Notes: generated from the sequence alone by a model not told the origin. DNA of 43,053 nt from Comamonas testosteroni (GCF_000761245.1 NZ_AWOR01000060.1:1-43053), one strand, 5' to 3'; shown: positions 24,453-32,771, counted from the stretch's first letter. Program-made: numbers and translations.

Positions 24453-26120
24453 TCAGGTCGCATCACGAATCCACTGCGCCGCCTTCTCGGCCATCATCAG
24501 CGTCGGGCTGTTGGTATTGCCGCTGGTGATGGTGGGCATGGCGCCAGCATCGACCACGCGCAGGCCTTGCACGCCTCTTACCTTGAAACGGCTGTCCAGG
24601 ACCGCCATCGGGTCGTCGGCGCGCCCCATCTTGGTCGTGCCCACGGGGTGGAAGATGGTGGTGGCGATATCGCCGGCCAGACGCGCCAGCTCCTCGTCGC
24701 TCTGGTATTGAGCACCGGGCTTGAACTCTTCGGGGTGGAAGCGTGCAAGTGCCGGCTGGCTGACGATGCGCCGCGTGACGCGCAGGCTGTCTGCCGCCAC
24801 CTGCCGGTCTTCTGCCGTGGAGAGGTAATGGGGGGCGATGGCAGGCGCCTGGTGGAAATCCGCGCTTTGCAGTTGCACCGTGCCGCGGCTGCTGGGGTTG
24901 AGGTTGCAGACGCTGGCGGTGAAGGCGGCAAAGTCGTGCAGCGGCTCGCCAAAGGCATCCAGCGACAGCGGTTGCACGTGATATTCCAGATTGGGGTGGG
25001 CCAACGCCGGATTGCTGCGTGTAAAGGCCCCGAGTTGCGAGGGTGCCATGCTCATGGGGCCGCTGCGCTTGAGTGCGTATTCCAGGGCTATGGCCGCCTT
25101 GCCCCAGAGAGTGCCGGCCATGGTGTTGAGCGTCTTGGCGTTGTGCACCTTGTAGACCGAGCGGATTTGCAGATGGTCCTGCAGATTGGCGCCCACGCCG
25201 GGCAGGTCGCGGCGCACGGCCACGGCATGGCGGTGCAGCAATTCGCCGGGGCCTATGCCCGACAGCTGCAGGATATGTGGCGAGTTGACCGCACCCGCGC
25301 AGAGCAGCACTTCGCGCCCGGCCTGCACGGTCACCATCTCCTGCCCGGTCCAGACTTCGGCTCCGGTGCAGCGCTGGCTGCCGTCCGGCAGATCTTCCAG
25401 AAGCAGCCGGCGCACCTGGGCGCGGGTCCACATCTCGAAGTTGGGGCGGCCGTAGCAGGTGGGACGCAGAAATGCCTTGGCCGTGTTCCAGCGCAGACCT
25501 GACTTCTGATTGACTTCAAAGTAGCCCACGCCCTCGTTGCAGCCGCGGTTGAAGTCGTCGGTGGCCGGAATGCCGGCCTGCTGCGCGGCCTGGGCAAAGG
25601 CGTCGAGTATGTCCCAGCGCAGACGCTGCTTCTCCACGCGCCACTCGCCGCTGCCGCCGCTGCTCTTGCTGCCGTGCAGGCGTTTGAACTCCTCGCCGGC
25701 ATCGCCTCCGGGGTCCAGACGCCAGTGATCCTCGTGCTGCCTGAAGGCCGGCAGGACCTGCTCCCAGCGCCAGGTGTCGTCGCCGGTCAGCTCGGCCCAT
25801 TGCTCGTAGTCGCGGGACTGGCCGCGCATATAGATCATGCCGTTGATGCTGGAGCAGCCGCCCAGTGTCTTGCCGCGCGGGTAGCGAAGGCTGCGGCCGT
25901 TGAGTCCGGGGTCGGGTTCGGTCTGGTAGAGCCAGTCGGTGCGTGGGTTGCCTATGCAATAGAGATAGCCCACAGGGATATGGATCCAGTGGTAGTCATC
26001 CTTGCCGCCTGCTTCGATCAGCAGAACCCGGTGATTCTTGTTGCGGGTGAGACGGTTGCACAGCAGCGAACCTGCTGTGCCGCCGCCGATGACGATGTAG
26101 TCGAACTGGGTATCACTCAT
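24453..26120 (-). CDS. GMC family FAD-dependent oxidoreductase (choline dehydrogenase-like)
   Basis: This 555-aa enzyme oxidises an alcohol using bound FAD. The FAD-binding motif IGGGTAGSLLCNRLT (11-25) and the GMC signature GKTLGGCSSINGMIYMRG (about 83-100) are intact. So is the second signature GAVNSPHILQLSGIGP. The active-site pair is His491 (FHPVGTTKMG) and Asn535 (TSGNTNSP), 44 residues apart as in choline oxidase. The substrate is unknown: choline, PEG-type or other alcohol dehydrogenases share this plan. No signal peptide is seen. It appears monocistronic, with no betaine-aldehyde dehydrogenase nearby, which weighs against a betaine pathway. Confidence 0.9.
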   Translation of the reverse strand: MSDTQFDYIVIGGGTAGSLLCNRLTRNKNHRVLLIEAGGKDDYHWIHIPVGYLYCIGNPRTDWLYQTEPDPGLNGRSLRYPRGKTLGGCSSINGMIYMRGQSRDYEQWAELTGDDTWRWEQVLPAFRQHEDHWRLDPGGDAGEEFKRLHGSKSSGGSGEWRVEKQRLRWDILDAFAQAAQQAGIPATDDFNRGCNEGVGYFEVNQKSGLRWNTAKAFLRPTCYGRPNFEMWTRAQVRRLLLEDLPDGSQRCTGAEVWTGQEMVTVQAGREVLLCAGAVNSPHILQLSGIGPGELLHRHAVAVRRDLPGVGANLQDHLQIRSVYKVHNAKTLNTMAGTLWGKAAIALEYALKRSGPMSMAPSQLGAFTRSNPALAHPNLEYHVQPLSLDAFGEPLHDFAAFTASVCNLNPSSRGTVQLQSADFHQAPAIAPHYLSTAEDRQVAADSLRVTRRIVSQPALARFHPEEFKPGAQYQSDEELARLAGDIATTIFHPVGTTKMGRADDPMAVLDSRFKVRGVQGLRVVDAGAMPTITSGNTNSPTLMMAEKAAQWIRDAT

Positions 26121-26432
26121 GGGCAGATCAAAAGGCCGGTACAGCTTGGCGCAGAGGCCAGAGCGTCAGGCAGTCATGGGCAAAAAGTCCGGTTCATTAG
26201 GTGCGATGACCTTGCCAGTGTCGATAGGGAAAGCGCTCGCATACTCCTGTTTTGGAAGCTGCCGGCGCAGTGCTGGTTTTGACTTTCGCGGGTTTTTGAT
26301 AAAAATTGCAACGCTATCATTGCGTGGCATGCGGCAGCGGCCTACGTGCTGCGTTTGGCATGTTCCTCGCTTGGCGCGTTATGCTGGCCCTTGTGGCCAG
26401 CCCGTCTCCCTCATGTCCTAGGAAGCTTTTCT
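26121..26432. promoter_or_regulatory. 312-bp divergent intergenic region before the lipid-transport operon
   Basis: No gene is visible. A TTGACT hexamer (26279-26284) with an AT-rich stretch 15-16 nt later (GATAAAAATTG) is a possible promoter for the operon on the right. A CTGGCC/GGCCAG hairpin (26384-26400) lies just ahead of the permease start. Confidence 0.3.
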
Positions 26433-27560
26433 TTGCCCAGCCCAGACCAACTACCTCAATGCCCGCTGCAGTCCCGCGAAGGTCAGCAATGGGCCGTGCC
26501 TGTGGGCCGCTGGAGTGCTGCCGAGCTGGGCGACCGCCATATCTGGCGTCAGCTGGCGCCGCAGATCAGGGCGGTGCCCAAGGGCGTGGCCTGGGATTTG
26601 CAGCAGATGGTCTGGTTCGACCATATCGGTGCGCAGCTGCTGTGGGAGCAATGGGGCAAGGCCTGGCCGGCCCACTTGCTGACGACCAAGAACCAGCGCT
26701 CCATGCTGGAGCGTGTGGCCAGGTTCAGCGAAGTGCCCGAGTCCAAGCCCGAGCCCTCGGGATGGATGTGCGAGGTCAATCGACTCGGTCAGATGGTGAT
26801 CGACGCCTGCGGGCACTTTTCCAACTTGATTCAACTGGTCGGTCAGTTGCTGCTGGACTGCCTGCGCCTGCTGCGCAATCCATTTCGTGGCCCCTGGCGC
26901 GATATTTCAGGCCACCTCTATGCGACGGGGGCGACAGCCTTGCCGATCACGGCACTGGTCGGCTTTCTGATCGGCGTGGTGCTGGCCTATCTGATGGCGC
27001 TGCAGCTGCGCCAGTTCGGGGCCGAGTCCTTTATCGTCAACATTCTTGGCATTTCGCTGATCCGCGAGCTGGGGCCGCTGCTGGCGGCGATTTTGGTGGC
27101 AGGACGCAGCGGCTCGGCCATTACGGCGCAGATCGGCGTGATGCGCGTGACCGAAGAGCTCGACGCCATGCAGGTCATGGGCATCTCACAGGGCTACCGG
27201 CTGGTGCTGCCGCGTGCGCTGGCGCTGGCCGTGTCCATGCCGCTGGTGGCTTTGTGGACCATTCTGGCGGCGCTGGCTGGCGGTATGGTCGCGGCGGACC
27301 TGACCATGGACATCACGCCGTCTTACTTCATTCAAAGCCTGCCTGCGGCCGTAAAGATCGGCAATCTGGTGCTGGCCATGGGCAAGTCCGTGGTGTTTGG
27401 CGTGTTGATTGCCCTGATCGGCTGCCATTGGGGCCTGAAGGTAGAGCCCAATACCCAGAGCCTGGGGCGCGGCACCACGGCGGCGGTGGTGTCATCCATC
27501 ACCATGGTCATCATCGTGGATGCCATCTTTGCCATCCTCTTCAGAAACGTGGGCTTTTAG
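26433..27560 (+). CDS. MlaE-type ABC permease with N-terminal STAS-like domain
   Basis: This 375-aa inner-membrane permease belongs to an Mla/Mce phospholipid transporter. Residues about 15-80 (WAVPVGRW...KGVAWDLQQMVWFDHIGAQLL) look like a STAS domain, the fold that MlaB supplies as a separate protein in E. coli. The MlaE domain follows (about 130-375), with the family core GISLIRELGPLLAAILVAGR and ITAQIGVMRVTEELDAMQVM. No ATG exists at the N-terminus. TTG 26433 with AGGAAG at 26420-26425 is preferred over GTG 26346, which would add 29 residues; the start is uncertain. It heads a four-gene operon. Confidence 0.85.
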   Translation: MPSPDQLPQCPLQSREGQQWAVPVGRWSAAELGDRHIWRQLAPQIRAVPKGVAWDLQQMVWFDHIGAQLLWEQWGKAWPAHLLTTKNQRSMLERVARFSEVPESKPEPSGWMCEVNRLGQMVIDACGHFSNLIQLVGQLLLDCLRLLRNPFRGPWRDISGHLYATGATALPITALVGFLIGVVLAYLMALQLRQFGAESFIVNILGISLIRELGPLLAAILVAGRSGSAITAQIGVMRVTEELDAMQVMGISQGYRLVLPRALALAVSMPLVALWTILAALAGGMVAADLTMDITPSYFIQSLPAAVKIGNLVLAMGKSVVFGVLIALIGCHWGLKVEPNTQSLGRGTTAAVVSSITMVIIVDAIFAILFRNVGF

Positions 27561-27569
27561 GATGAACTA

Positions 27570-27668
27570 CCCCCTGTGCGGCTTCGCCGCTTCCCCCCAA
27601 GGGGACGACACCTTCGCTGCGGGGCGGCCCTTGCTCGGCGTCTCTGGCTTGGGTCGCGTCAGCCTCGT
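27570..27668 (+). repeat. family A repeat between permease and ATPase genes
   Basis: It begins CCCCCTGTGCGGCTTCGCCG 9 nt after the permease stop, followed by a C-run/G-run palindrome. It contains CTGCGGGGCGGCCCTTGCT, the block shared with the mreD-mrdA copy, then TCTCTGGCTTGG. It fills most of the space to the ATPase gene and is co-oriented with the operon. Confidence 0.85.
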
Positions 27669-27686
27669 GGAGCGGGGGGCACGCAA

Positions 27687-28547
27687 ATGACAGAGGTGAT
27701 GCACAACCGTCGTATCGAGGGGGCCGTGGGCGACTACGCGCCGCCGCAGGATGTGAAGCCGCTGGTGCAGGCGGTGGACTTGTGGACCGAATTTGGCGAA
27801 GGCGCATCGCGCTTTGCCGTGCACCAGGACTTGAACTTTGATGTCTACCCGGGCGAGATTCTGGCCCTGGTGGGCGGCTCCGGCACGGGCAAGACGGTGC
27901 TGCTGCGCCAGATCCTGGGGCTGCTCTCGCCATCGCGCGGCACGGTGACCGTGGATGGCAGGCCCTCGCGCGAGGTCATCAGCGGCGAGCTGGCGGCGAG
28001 TCAGGTGGGCATGCTGTTCCAGCAGGGTGCGCTGTATTCGGCCTTCAACGTGCTGGACAACATCGCATTTGCGCTGCGTGAGCAGGGTACCTTGCCCGAT
28101 GCCGTGGTGCGGGATGCGGCCATGGTCAAGCTGCAGATGGTGGGCCTCAAGCCAGAGCATGCCGCGCGCATGCCTGCAGACCTGTCGGGCGGCATGATCA
28201 AGCGTGTGGCGCTGGCACGCGCGCTGATGATGGATCCACCGCTGCTGCTGCTCGACGAACCCACAGCGGGACTGGACCCCAAGGGCTCGGACGAGTTCTG
28301 CGAGCTGCTGCGCGATATCCATGCCGAGCTGGGCCTGACCGTGATCATGGTCACCCACGATCTGGATACGCTGTTTGCACTGTCCACACGAGTGGCGGTG
28401 CTGGCCGAGAAAAAAGTGCTGTTCACCGGGGCTCCGCGCGATGTGGCCCGGATCAAGCACCCGTTTATTGAACACTTCTTCCAGGGAGAGCGTGGCCGCC
28501 GTGCCATGGCCCCGGTGCAAGGCGGCATGGCCGCAGAGGAAAGCTGA
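27687..28547 (+). CDS. ABC transporter ATPase, MlaF-like
   Basis: This 286-aa ATPase powers the MlaE-type permease. Walker A GGSGTGKT (63-70), signature LSGGM (166-170), Walker B LLLLDEPTAGLDP (186-198) and the switch His224 (MVTHD) are intact. The MlaF/TTG2A-like phrase MLFQQGALYSAFNVLDNIAF is diagnostic. The first about 25 residues form an unusual extension (TEVMHNRRIEGAVGDYAPPQ). ATG 27687 has only a weak ribosome-binding site (GGAGCGGGG) at the edge of a family A repeat. The stop overlaps the next start by one base (TGATG). Confidence 0.92.
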   Translation: MTEVMHNRRIEGAVGDYAPPQDVKPLVQAVDLWTEFGEGASRFAVHQDLNFDVYPGEILALVGGSGTGKTVLLRQILGLLSPSRGTVTVDGRPSREVISGELAASQVGMLFQQGALYSAFNVLDNIAFALREQGTLPDAVVRDAAMVKLQMVGLKPEHAARMPADLSGGMIKRVALARALMMDPPLLLLDEPTAGLDPKGSDEFCELLRDIHAELGLTVIMVTHDLDTLFALSTRVAVLAEKKVLFTGAPRDVARIKHPFIEHFFQGERGRRAMAPVQGGMAAEES

Positions 28548-29494
28548 TGGAAAACAAGTCCCATGCCATGGCTGCCGGCATCTTCGTGCTGGTGGTGGCG
28601 ACCCTGCTGGCAGGGCTGGCCGTCTGGCTGACGCGCGACAACCGCGAATACCAGCTCTATGAAATGTCCACCAAGGACGGTGTCAGCGGCCTGCAGCCCC
28701 AGGCCACGGTGCGCTACAAGGGCGTGCCCGTGGGCAAGGTGGTGCGCATCGGTTTTGATCCGCAGATTCCCGGCAATGTGCTGATTCGCATTGCCGTGGG
28801 CGAGGACACGCCGGTCACGCCGGCCACCTACGCCCAGCTTGGCTATCAGGGGGTGACGGGTCTGGCCCATATCCAGCTCGACGATGACAGCAAGTCTTCG
28901 CAACCGCTCAAACCCGGGCCCAGCGGCCTGCCGCGCCTGCCCATGAAGTCGTCGCCGCTGAACATGCTGGCCGACCAGGGGCCGGTGCTGCTGGAGCGGG
29001 TTGACGAAATTTCACGCCGCCTCAATTCCATGCTGGGTGAGGACAACCAGAAGCGGGTGAGCGTGGCGCTCGACAATATCGCTGCCGCATCTGGTGGGAT
29101 CAAGGACTTGGCCGAGACCATGAACAAGACGGCCAAGGACTTCCCGCAGATCACGGCAGATGCGCACCAGACCCTGCAGTCCCTCACCAAGGCCGGCAAT
29201 GCCGCCACGGGCGTGGCGACCGATCTGCAACAGACCGTGCGCAAGGTCAATGCCCCCGACGGTCCGCTGCAGCAGATTGCCGAGGGCACGCAGGCCCTGT
29301 CGCAGGCGGCCGAGTCGTTGGGGCGCAGCACCCTGCCGCGCATGAACGGCGCGGCGGACGATGTCTCGCGCGCGGCACGCACCATGGGTGCGGCGGCAGG
29401 CCGCTTCAATGACAACCCGCAGTCCGTCATCTACGGCCAGGGCCTGGGCCAGCCAGGCCCCGGAGAACCCGGTTTTGTGGCTCCGGCCAAGTGA
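28547..29494 (+). CDS. MlaD-type MCE domain protein
   Basis: This 315-aa protein has one N-terminal membrane helix (about 9-28). A periplasmic MCE domain follows (about 36-115: YEMSTKDGVSGLQPQATVRY, KGVPVGKVVRI and the QLGYQGVTGLAHIQL strand). A long helical C-terminus (about 140-290) is rich in Ala, Thr and Gln. MCE proteins assemble into rings that carry lipids between membranes. The long helical region is more like PqiB/YebT-type or actinobacterial Mce tails than short E. coli MlaD, and could form a bridge. It is coupled to the ATPase gene by TGATG. Confidence 0.9.
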   Translation: MENKSHAMAAGIFVLVVATLLAGLAVWLTRDNREYQLYEMSTKDGVSGLQPQATVRYKGVPVGKVVRIGFDPQIPGNVLIRIAVGEDTPVTPATYAQLGYQGVTGLAHIQLDDDSKSSQPLKPGPSGLPRLPMKSSPLNMLADQGPVLLERVDEISRRLNSMLGEDNQKRVSVALDNIAAASGGIKDLAETMNKTAKDFPQITADAHQTLQSLTKAGNAATGVATDLQQTVRKVNAPDGPLQQIAEGTQALSQAAESLGRSTLPRMNGAADDVSRAARTMGAAAGRFNDNPQSVIYGQGLGQPGPGEPGFVAPAK

Positions 29495-29602
29495 ATCGGC
29501 AACAAGGACACGACTTGCGCAAACTCGGATCAGGCAGGGTGTTTTTCCCGATAGAAATTCCCCTTGTCCCTTCCTGTTTGCGTCAGTCCTAAAGGAATCA
29601 AT

Positions 29603-30286
29603 ATGGCAGACACAAAGGTTTCACTCACAGGCCGCGAAGCATGGCGATTGCTGGGCGCTTCTTCCCTGGTGCTGGCGCTCGCAGCCTGCTCAGGCCTGCC
29701 CACGGCACCCACGCAGCCGGTGCGCTATGACCTGGGCATGGCCGACCTGGCCGCGCCGGCCGCGAATGCAGCCGCTCCTTCGGTTGCGCCGGTGCCGCTG
29801 GTGCTGGCCGAAGTCCAGGCTCCAGGCCTGCCCGAGGGCCTGACGGCCATGTTCTACCGTCTGAACTACAGCGACAGCCAGCAGCTGCGTGCCTACCAGA
29901 ACGCGCGCTGGAGCCTGCCTCCTGCACAGATGGTGGAGCAGCGTCTGCGCATGCGTCTGGGGCTGGAGCGCCCCGTGCTCTCGGGCAAGGACAATGTCCG
30001 CCCCTTGCTGGCCGACAGACGCTCGATTGCGCAGCTGCGCGTGACGGTGGACGAGTTCAACCAGGTCTTTGACAGTGCCAGCAACAGCCGTGCGCTGCTG
30101 CGCCTGAGTGCCAGCCTGATTGGTGCCGGCGAGAGTGCGGGCAATCAGTTGCTGGGCCAGAAGGTGTTCACGGTCGAAGTGCCATCCAACTCGGCCGATG
30201 CGGCCGGTGGCGCCCAGGCCATGGCGCGCGCGGTGGATGAGGCGGCTGCCCAGCTCAGCCGCTGGCTGCAGGGTTACGGGCGCTAG
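29603..30286 (+). CDS. ABC-type transport auxiliary lipoprotein (PqiC-like)
   Basis: This 227-aa lipoprotein has the signal sequence and lipobox LALAAC, with the lipidated Cys29. The mature domain starts with the typical TQPVRYDLG, and YQNARWSLPPAQMVEQRLR follows. It ends with the family helix AQAMARAVDEAAAQLSRWL. PqiC-like proteins are thought to dock MCE assemblies at the outer membrane. ATG 29603 is preceded by AAAGGA; a longer in-frame start at 29564 would bury the signal. It closes the operon 108 nt after the MCE gene, and a hairpin terminator follows. No MlaC-type periplasmic carrier gene is present. Confidence 0.85.
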   Translation: MADTKVSLTGREAWRLLGASSLVLALAACSGLPTAPTQPVRYDLGMADLAAPAANAAAPSVAPVPLVLAEVQAPGLPEGLTAMFYRLNYSDSQQLRAYQNARWSLPPAQMVEQRLRMRLGLERPVLSGKDNVRPLLADRRSIAQLRVTVDEFNQVFDSASNSRALLRLSASLIGAGESAGNQLLGQKVFTVEVPSNSADAAGGAQAMARAVDEAAAQLSRWLQGYGR

Positions 30287-30318
30287 AGCCCGAGCAGCCC
30301 CAGGCATTTCAGCTCCCC

Positions 30319-30345
30319 AAGCCCTGCCATGCAGGGCTTTGTTGA
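30319..30345 (+). terminator. terminator of the MCE transport operon
   Basis: AAGCCCTGC (30319-30327) pairs perfectly with GCAGGGCTT (30331-30339) over a CAT loop, followed by TTGTTG. It lies 32 nt after the lipoprotein stop. Confidence 0.75.
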
Positions 30346-30458
30346 TTCCGGGCAAGCCCTGGGCGCCGGCGGGCAGCTGCTTTGCTGATGTGGGTCAATG
30401 GCCTGGCCAGGTCTTGTTCTTAAGCTGCCAGTTCCTCAATCTCGCACAAGGAACTGCC

Positions 30459-30956
30459 ATGGCCAGCCTCGAATGGAATGCCGCTCTCATCCTGGATTTT
30501 CCCGTCATGGACGCGGTGCATGAAGAGTTCGTCACCTTGCTGGCCCAGGTGGAGGCCGCAGCCGACGAGCAGCTGTGCGCGCTCTGGGACGAGCTGATTG
30601 CCCATACCCAGCAGCACTTCGATCAGGAAGACCGCTGGATGCAGACCACGGGCTTTGCCACGGGCAACTGCCACAGCCAGCAGCACAAGGTGGTGCTTGC
30701 CGTGATGCGTGAAGGCGCGGTCAAAGGCGCTCAGGGCGAGCTGAGCACGATTCGCCATATGGCGAGCGAGCTGGGCCCCTGGTTCAGTCACCATGCGCAG
30801 AACATGGATGCCGCCCTGGCCCTGCATATGCGCCGCACGGGCTTTGACCCGGTGACCGGCGCGGTGCTGGTGCCCGAGGCTTTGCCTGCAGAGCCGATCA
30901 CCGGCTGTGGTGGTGCCTGTGGTGAAGCTGAAAAAATGGAAGTAGTAACTGCCTGA
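30459..30956 (+). CDS. bacteriohemerythrin
   Basis: This 165-aa single-domain hemerythrin carries a non-haem di-iron site that binds O2 reversibly. The ligand set is complete: His21, His53-x3-Glu57 (HFDQE), His72-x3-His76 (HSQQH) and His112-x4-Asp117 (HAQNMD). A C-terminal extension beyond the four-helix bundle (about 125-165) contains GCGGACGE with Cys149 and Cys153. That might bind metal or be redox active; it is unusual and unassigned. ATG 30459 has AAGGA upstream. Likely roles are oxygen sensing, storage or delivery. It is monocistronic. Confidence 0.92.
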   Translation: MASLEWNAALILDFPVMDAVHEEFVTLLAQVEAAADEQLCALWDELIAHTQQHFDQEDRWMQTTGFATGNCHSQQHKVVLAVMREGAVKGAQGELSTIRHMASELGPWFSHHAQNMDAALALHMRRTGFDPVTGAVLVPEALPAEPITGCGGACGEAEKMEVVTA

Positions 30957-30966
30957 AACTGGCACG

Positions 30967-31054
30967 CGCTAAGGCGAGAGACAGCGAGCAAGCGCCGCCG
31001 GGCAGCGAAGCTGCCGTGTCCCCCTTGGGGGAAGCGGCGTAGCCGCTCAGGGGG
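30967..31054 (-). repeat. family A repeat directly after the MarC-family stop
   Basis: On the minus strand the stop codon at 31055-31057 is followed with no gap by CCCCCTGAGCGGCTACGCCG and then CTTCCCCC-AAGGGGG. CAGCTTCGCTGC and CGGCGGCGCTTGCTCGCTGT follow. It occupies the whole space to the convergent hemerythrin gene. Confidence 0.85.
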
Positions 31055-31702
31055 TCAAGGGTATATCGCCGGGGAGGCCAGGATGGGGAAGATCTTGATC
31101 AGGCCTCCTGCCATCACCTCGATGGCCAGCGCGGCCAGAATCAGTCCCATGAGCCGGGTCATCACATTGATGCCGGTCTTGCCCAGCACGCGGGCAATAG
31201 GGTGGGCCAGTGAAAAGCACACCATGATGGCCGCAGCCACCACCACACCGTAGCCGACCAGCGCCACATGCTGCCAGATGGTACGCGCCTGATCGGCATA
31301 GATCACCACGGTGGACATGGCGGCAGGCCCGGTCAGCAGCGGAATGGTCAGCGGCACGACGGCAATGCTGTTGCCCTCGGCAGCCTTTTCGACGCCGGCT
31401 GCCAGCGTGGCATTGTTGGGGCGGTCTTCGGCGGGGCGTGCGTTGAGCATGTTCATCGCGCTGATCAGCAGCAGCAGACCGCCGCCGACCTGAAAGCTTT
31501 GCAGCGAGATATTGAAGAACTGCAGAATCTGCAGCCCCAGCAGGGCGCAGACCGCAATCACGCAGAAGGCGGCAAAGGCGGCGGTGCGAATCGTCTGCCA
31601 GCGCTGCTCGGCGTCGAAGCCGGCCGTGTAGTGGATGAAGAACGGGACGATGGCCAGCGGGTTGATGATGGCGACCAGGGTGATCAGCGGCTTGATATCC
31701 AT
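31055..31702 (-). CDS. MarC family integral membrane protein
   Basis: This 215-aa protein has about six membrane helices, beginning MDIKPLITLVAIINPLAIVP, the usual MarC N-terminus. Conserved family phrases include GGGLLLLISAMNML, VPLTIPLLTGPAAMSTVV and the C-terminal RLMGLILAALAIEVMAGGL. E. coli MarC was once linked to antibiotic resistance, but that role is not supported and the function is unknown. ATG 31702 is chosen because AGGAGG lies 9 nt upstream; the open frame extends 61 codons further without merit. It is divergent from the dienelactone hydrolase gene. Confidence 0.88.
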   Translation of the reverse strand: MDIKPLITLVAIINPLAIVPFFIHYTAGFDAEQRWQTIRTAAFAAFCVIAVCALLGLQILQFFNISLQSFQVGGGLLLLISAMNMLNARPAEDRPNNATLAAGVEKAAEGNSIAVVPLTIPLLTGPAAMSTVVIYADQARTIWQHVALVGYGVVVAAAIMVCFSLAHPIARVLGKTGINVMTRLMGLILAALAIEVMAGGLIKIFPILASPAIYP

Positions 31703-31884
31703 TACAGCTCGCCTCCTGGCATGGGGGGCTTCTTGCGACTGTCTGCCTTTTGTGGGGCTGGGATAGCTTGCATCAACACTCCTGTGAAAAAATGGCCGAA
31801 TCATCGACGCGGCATCAGCCATTACAGCATTGCTGGCGGTCGCGTCGCGGATTTCCCTTTTGAACCATGTTAAGGAGCTTCGCA

Positions 31885-32577
31885 ATGGGCAGCTTTATTG
31901 AACTGACAGCCGTGGATGGCGCAAAAACCCCGGCTTATGTGGCCATGCCGGAGGGCCAGGCACGTGGCGCCATCGTGGTGCTGCAGGAGATCTTTGGCGT
32001 GAACTCGCATATCCGCTCCGTGGCGGACCGCTATGCCGCCCAGGGCTATGTGGCCGTGGCTCCCGCCATGTTTGCCCGCGTCAAGCCTGATGTGGAACTG
32101 GGTTACAGCGACGAAGACATGAAGGCTGGCTTTGCGCTCAAGACTGCGGTGGAAGCCTTGCCCGAGCCCGGCGCGCTGCGCGATGTGGAGGCGGCCGTGG
32201 CCCATGCGGCGACGCTGGTGCCCGGCGGCAAGATCGGCGTGGTGGGCTTTTGCTGGGGCGGCCTCATGACCTGGCGCTCGGCCTGCAATCTGGCCAGCGT
32301 CTCGGCTGCAGTCTGCTATTACGGCGGCGGCATGACGGGCGAGCTGGAAGCCAGCCGTCAGGCCCTGTGCCCGGTGCTGGCCCACTTCGGCAGCAAGGAT
32401 CACTACATCTCGCTGGAGTCCGTCGAAGCCTTCAAGAAGGCCCAGCCCAAGGTGGAAGTGCATGTCTATGACGCCGACCACGGCTTCAACTGCGACCAGC
32501 GCGGCTCCTATAACGAAGCGGCAGCCCAGCTGGCCGGTGAGCGTACGCTGGCTTTCTTCAAGCAGCATCTGGGCTGA
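31885..32577 (+). CDS. dienelactone hydrolase family protein
   Basis: This 230-aa alpha/beta hydrolase is the length of the classical enzyme that opens dienelactone to maleylacetate in chlorocatechol breakdown. The Cys-Asp-His triad is visible: Cys123 in GFCWGG, Asp172 in GSKDHYI and His199 in DADHGF. The Glu of LQEIFGVN (Glu35), which contacts the cysteine, is also present. No other catechol-pathway genes are adjacent, so the true substrate is open. ATG 31885 has AAGGAG 7 nt upstream. An intact family B repeat follows. Confidence 0.9.
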   Translation: MGSFIELTAVDGAKTPAYVAMPEGQARGAIVVLQEIFGVNSHIRSVADRYAAQGYVAVAPAMFARVKPDVELGYSDEDMKAGFALKTAVEALPEPGALRDVEAAVAHAATLVPGGKIGVVGFCWGGLMTWRSACNLASVSAAVCYYGGGMTGELEASRQALCPVLAHFGSKDHYISLESVEAFKKAQPKVEVHVYDADHGFNCDQRGSYNEAAAQLAGERTLAFFKQHLG

Positions 32578-32582
32578 TCGAA

Positions 32583-32633
32583 GTATCAAAACAATAGCTG
32601 CTAGCGCTTTATGCACAAGCGCTAGCAGCAAAT
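32583..32633 (+). repeat. intact family B repeat with perfect 13-bp stem
   Basis: This is the best copy in the window. ATCAAAACAATAGCTGCTAG leads into a hairpin in which GCTGCTAGCGCTT (32597-32609) pairs perfectly with AAGCGCTAGCAGC (32617-32629). The ATAGCT core is 16 nt after the stop of the dienelactone hydrolase gene and co-oriented with it. It may act as its terminator, though the tail is only AAATGTTATT. Confidence 0.85.
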
Positions 32634-32660
32634 GTTATTCAAGTTATGGGGTCAAGCCAT

Positions 32661-32771
32661 AAGGCGTGCACTGCCCCAGCGCAGAGATAACGAGGAAGGG
32701 CAGCCCCGCACCGAGGCTGCCCTTCCCCTCCCGAAGAGAGAGGGGGGAGGCGGCGGAGCCGCTCAGGGGGT
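32661..32771 (-). repeat. family A repeat overlapping the end of the CorA-type gene
   Basis: On the minus strand the copy reads CCCCCTGAGCGGCTCCGCCG and then a C-run/G-run palindrome. A hairpin GGGCAGCC/GGCTGCCC-type and TCTCTGCGCTGGGG follow. Its TGA is the stop codon of the CorA-type gene, so the last codons of that gene come from the repeat. Confidence 0.8.
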
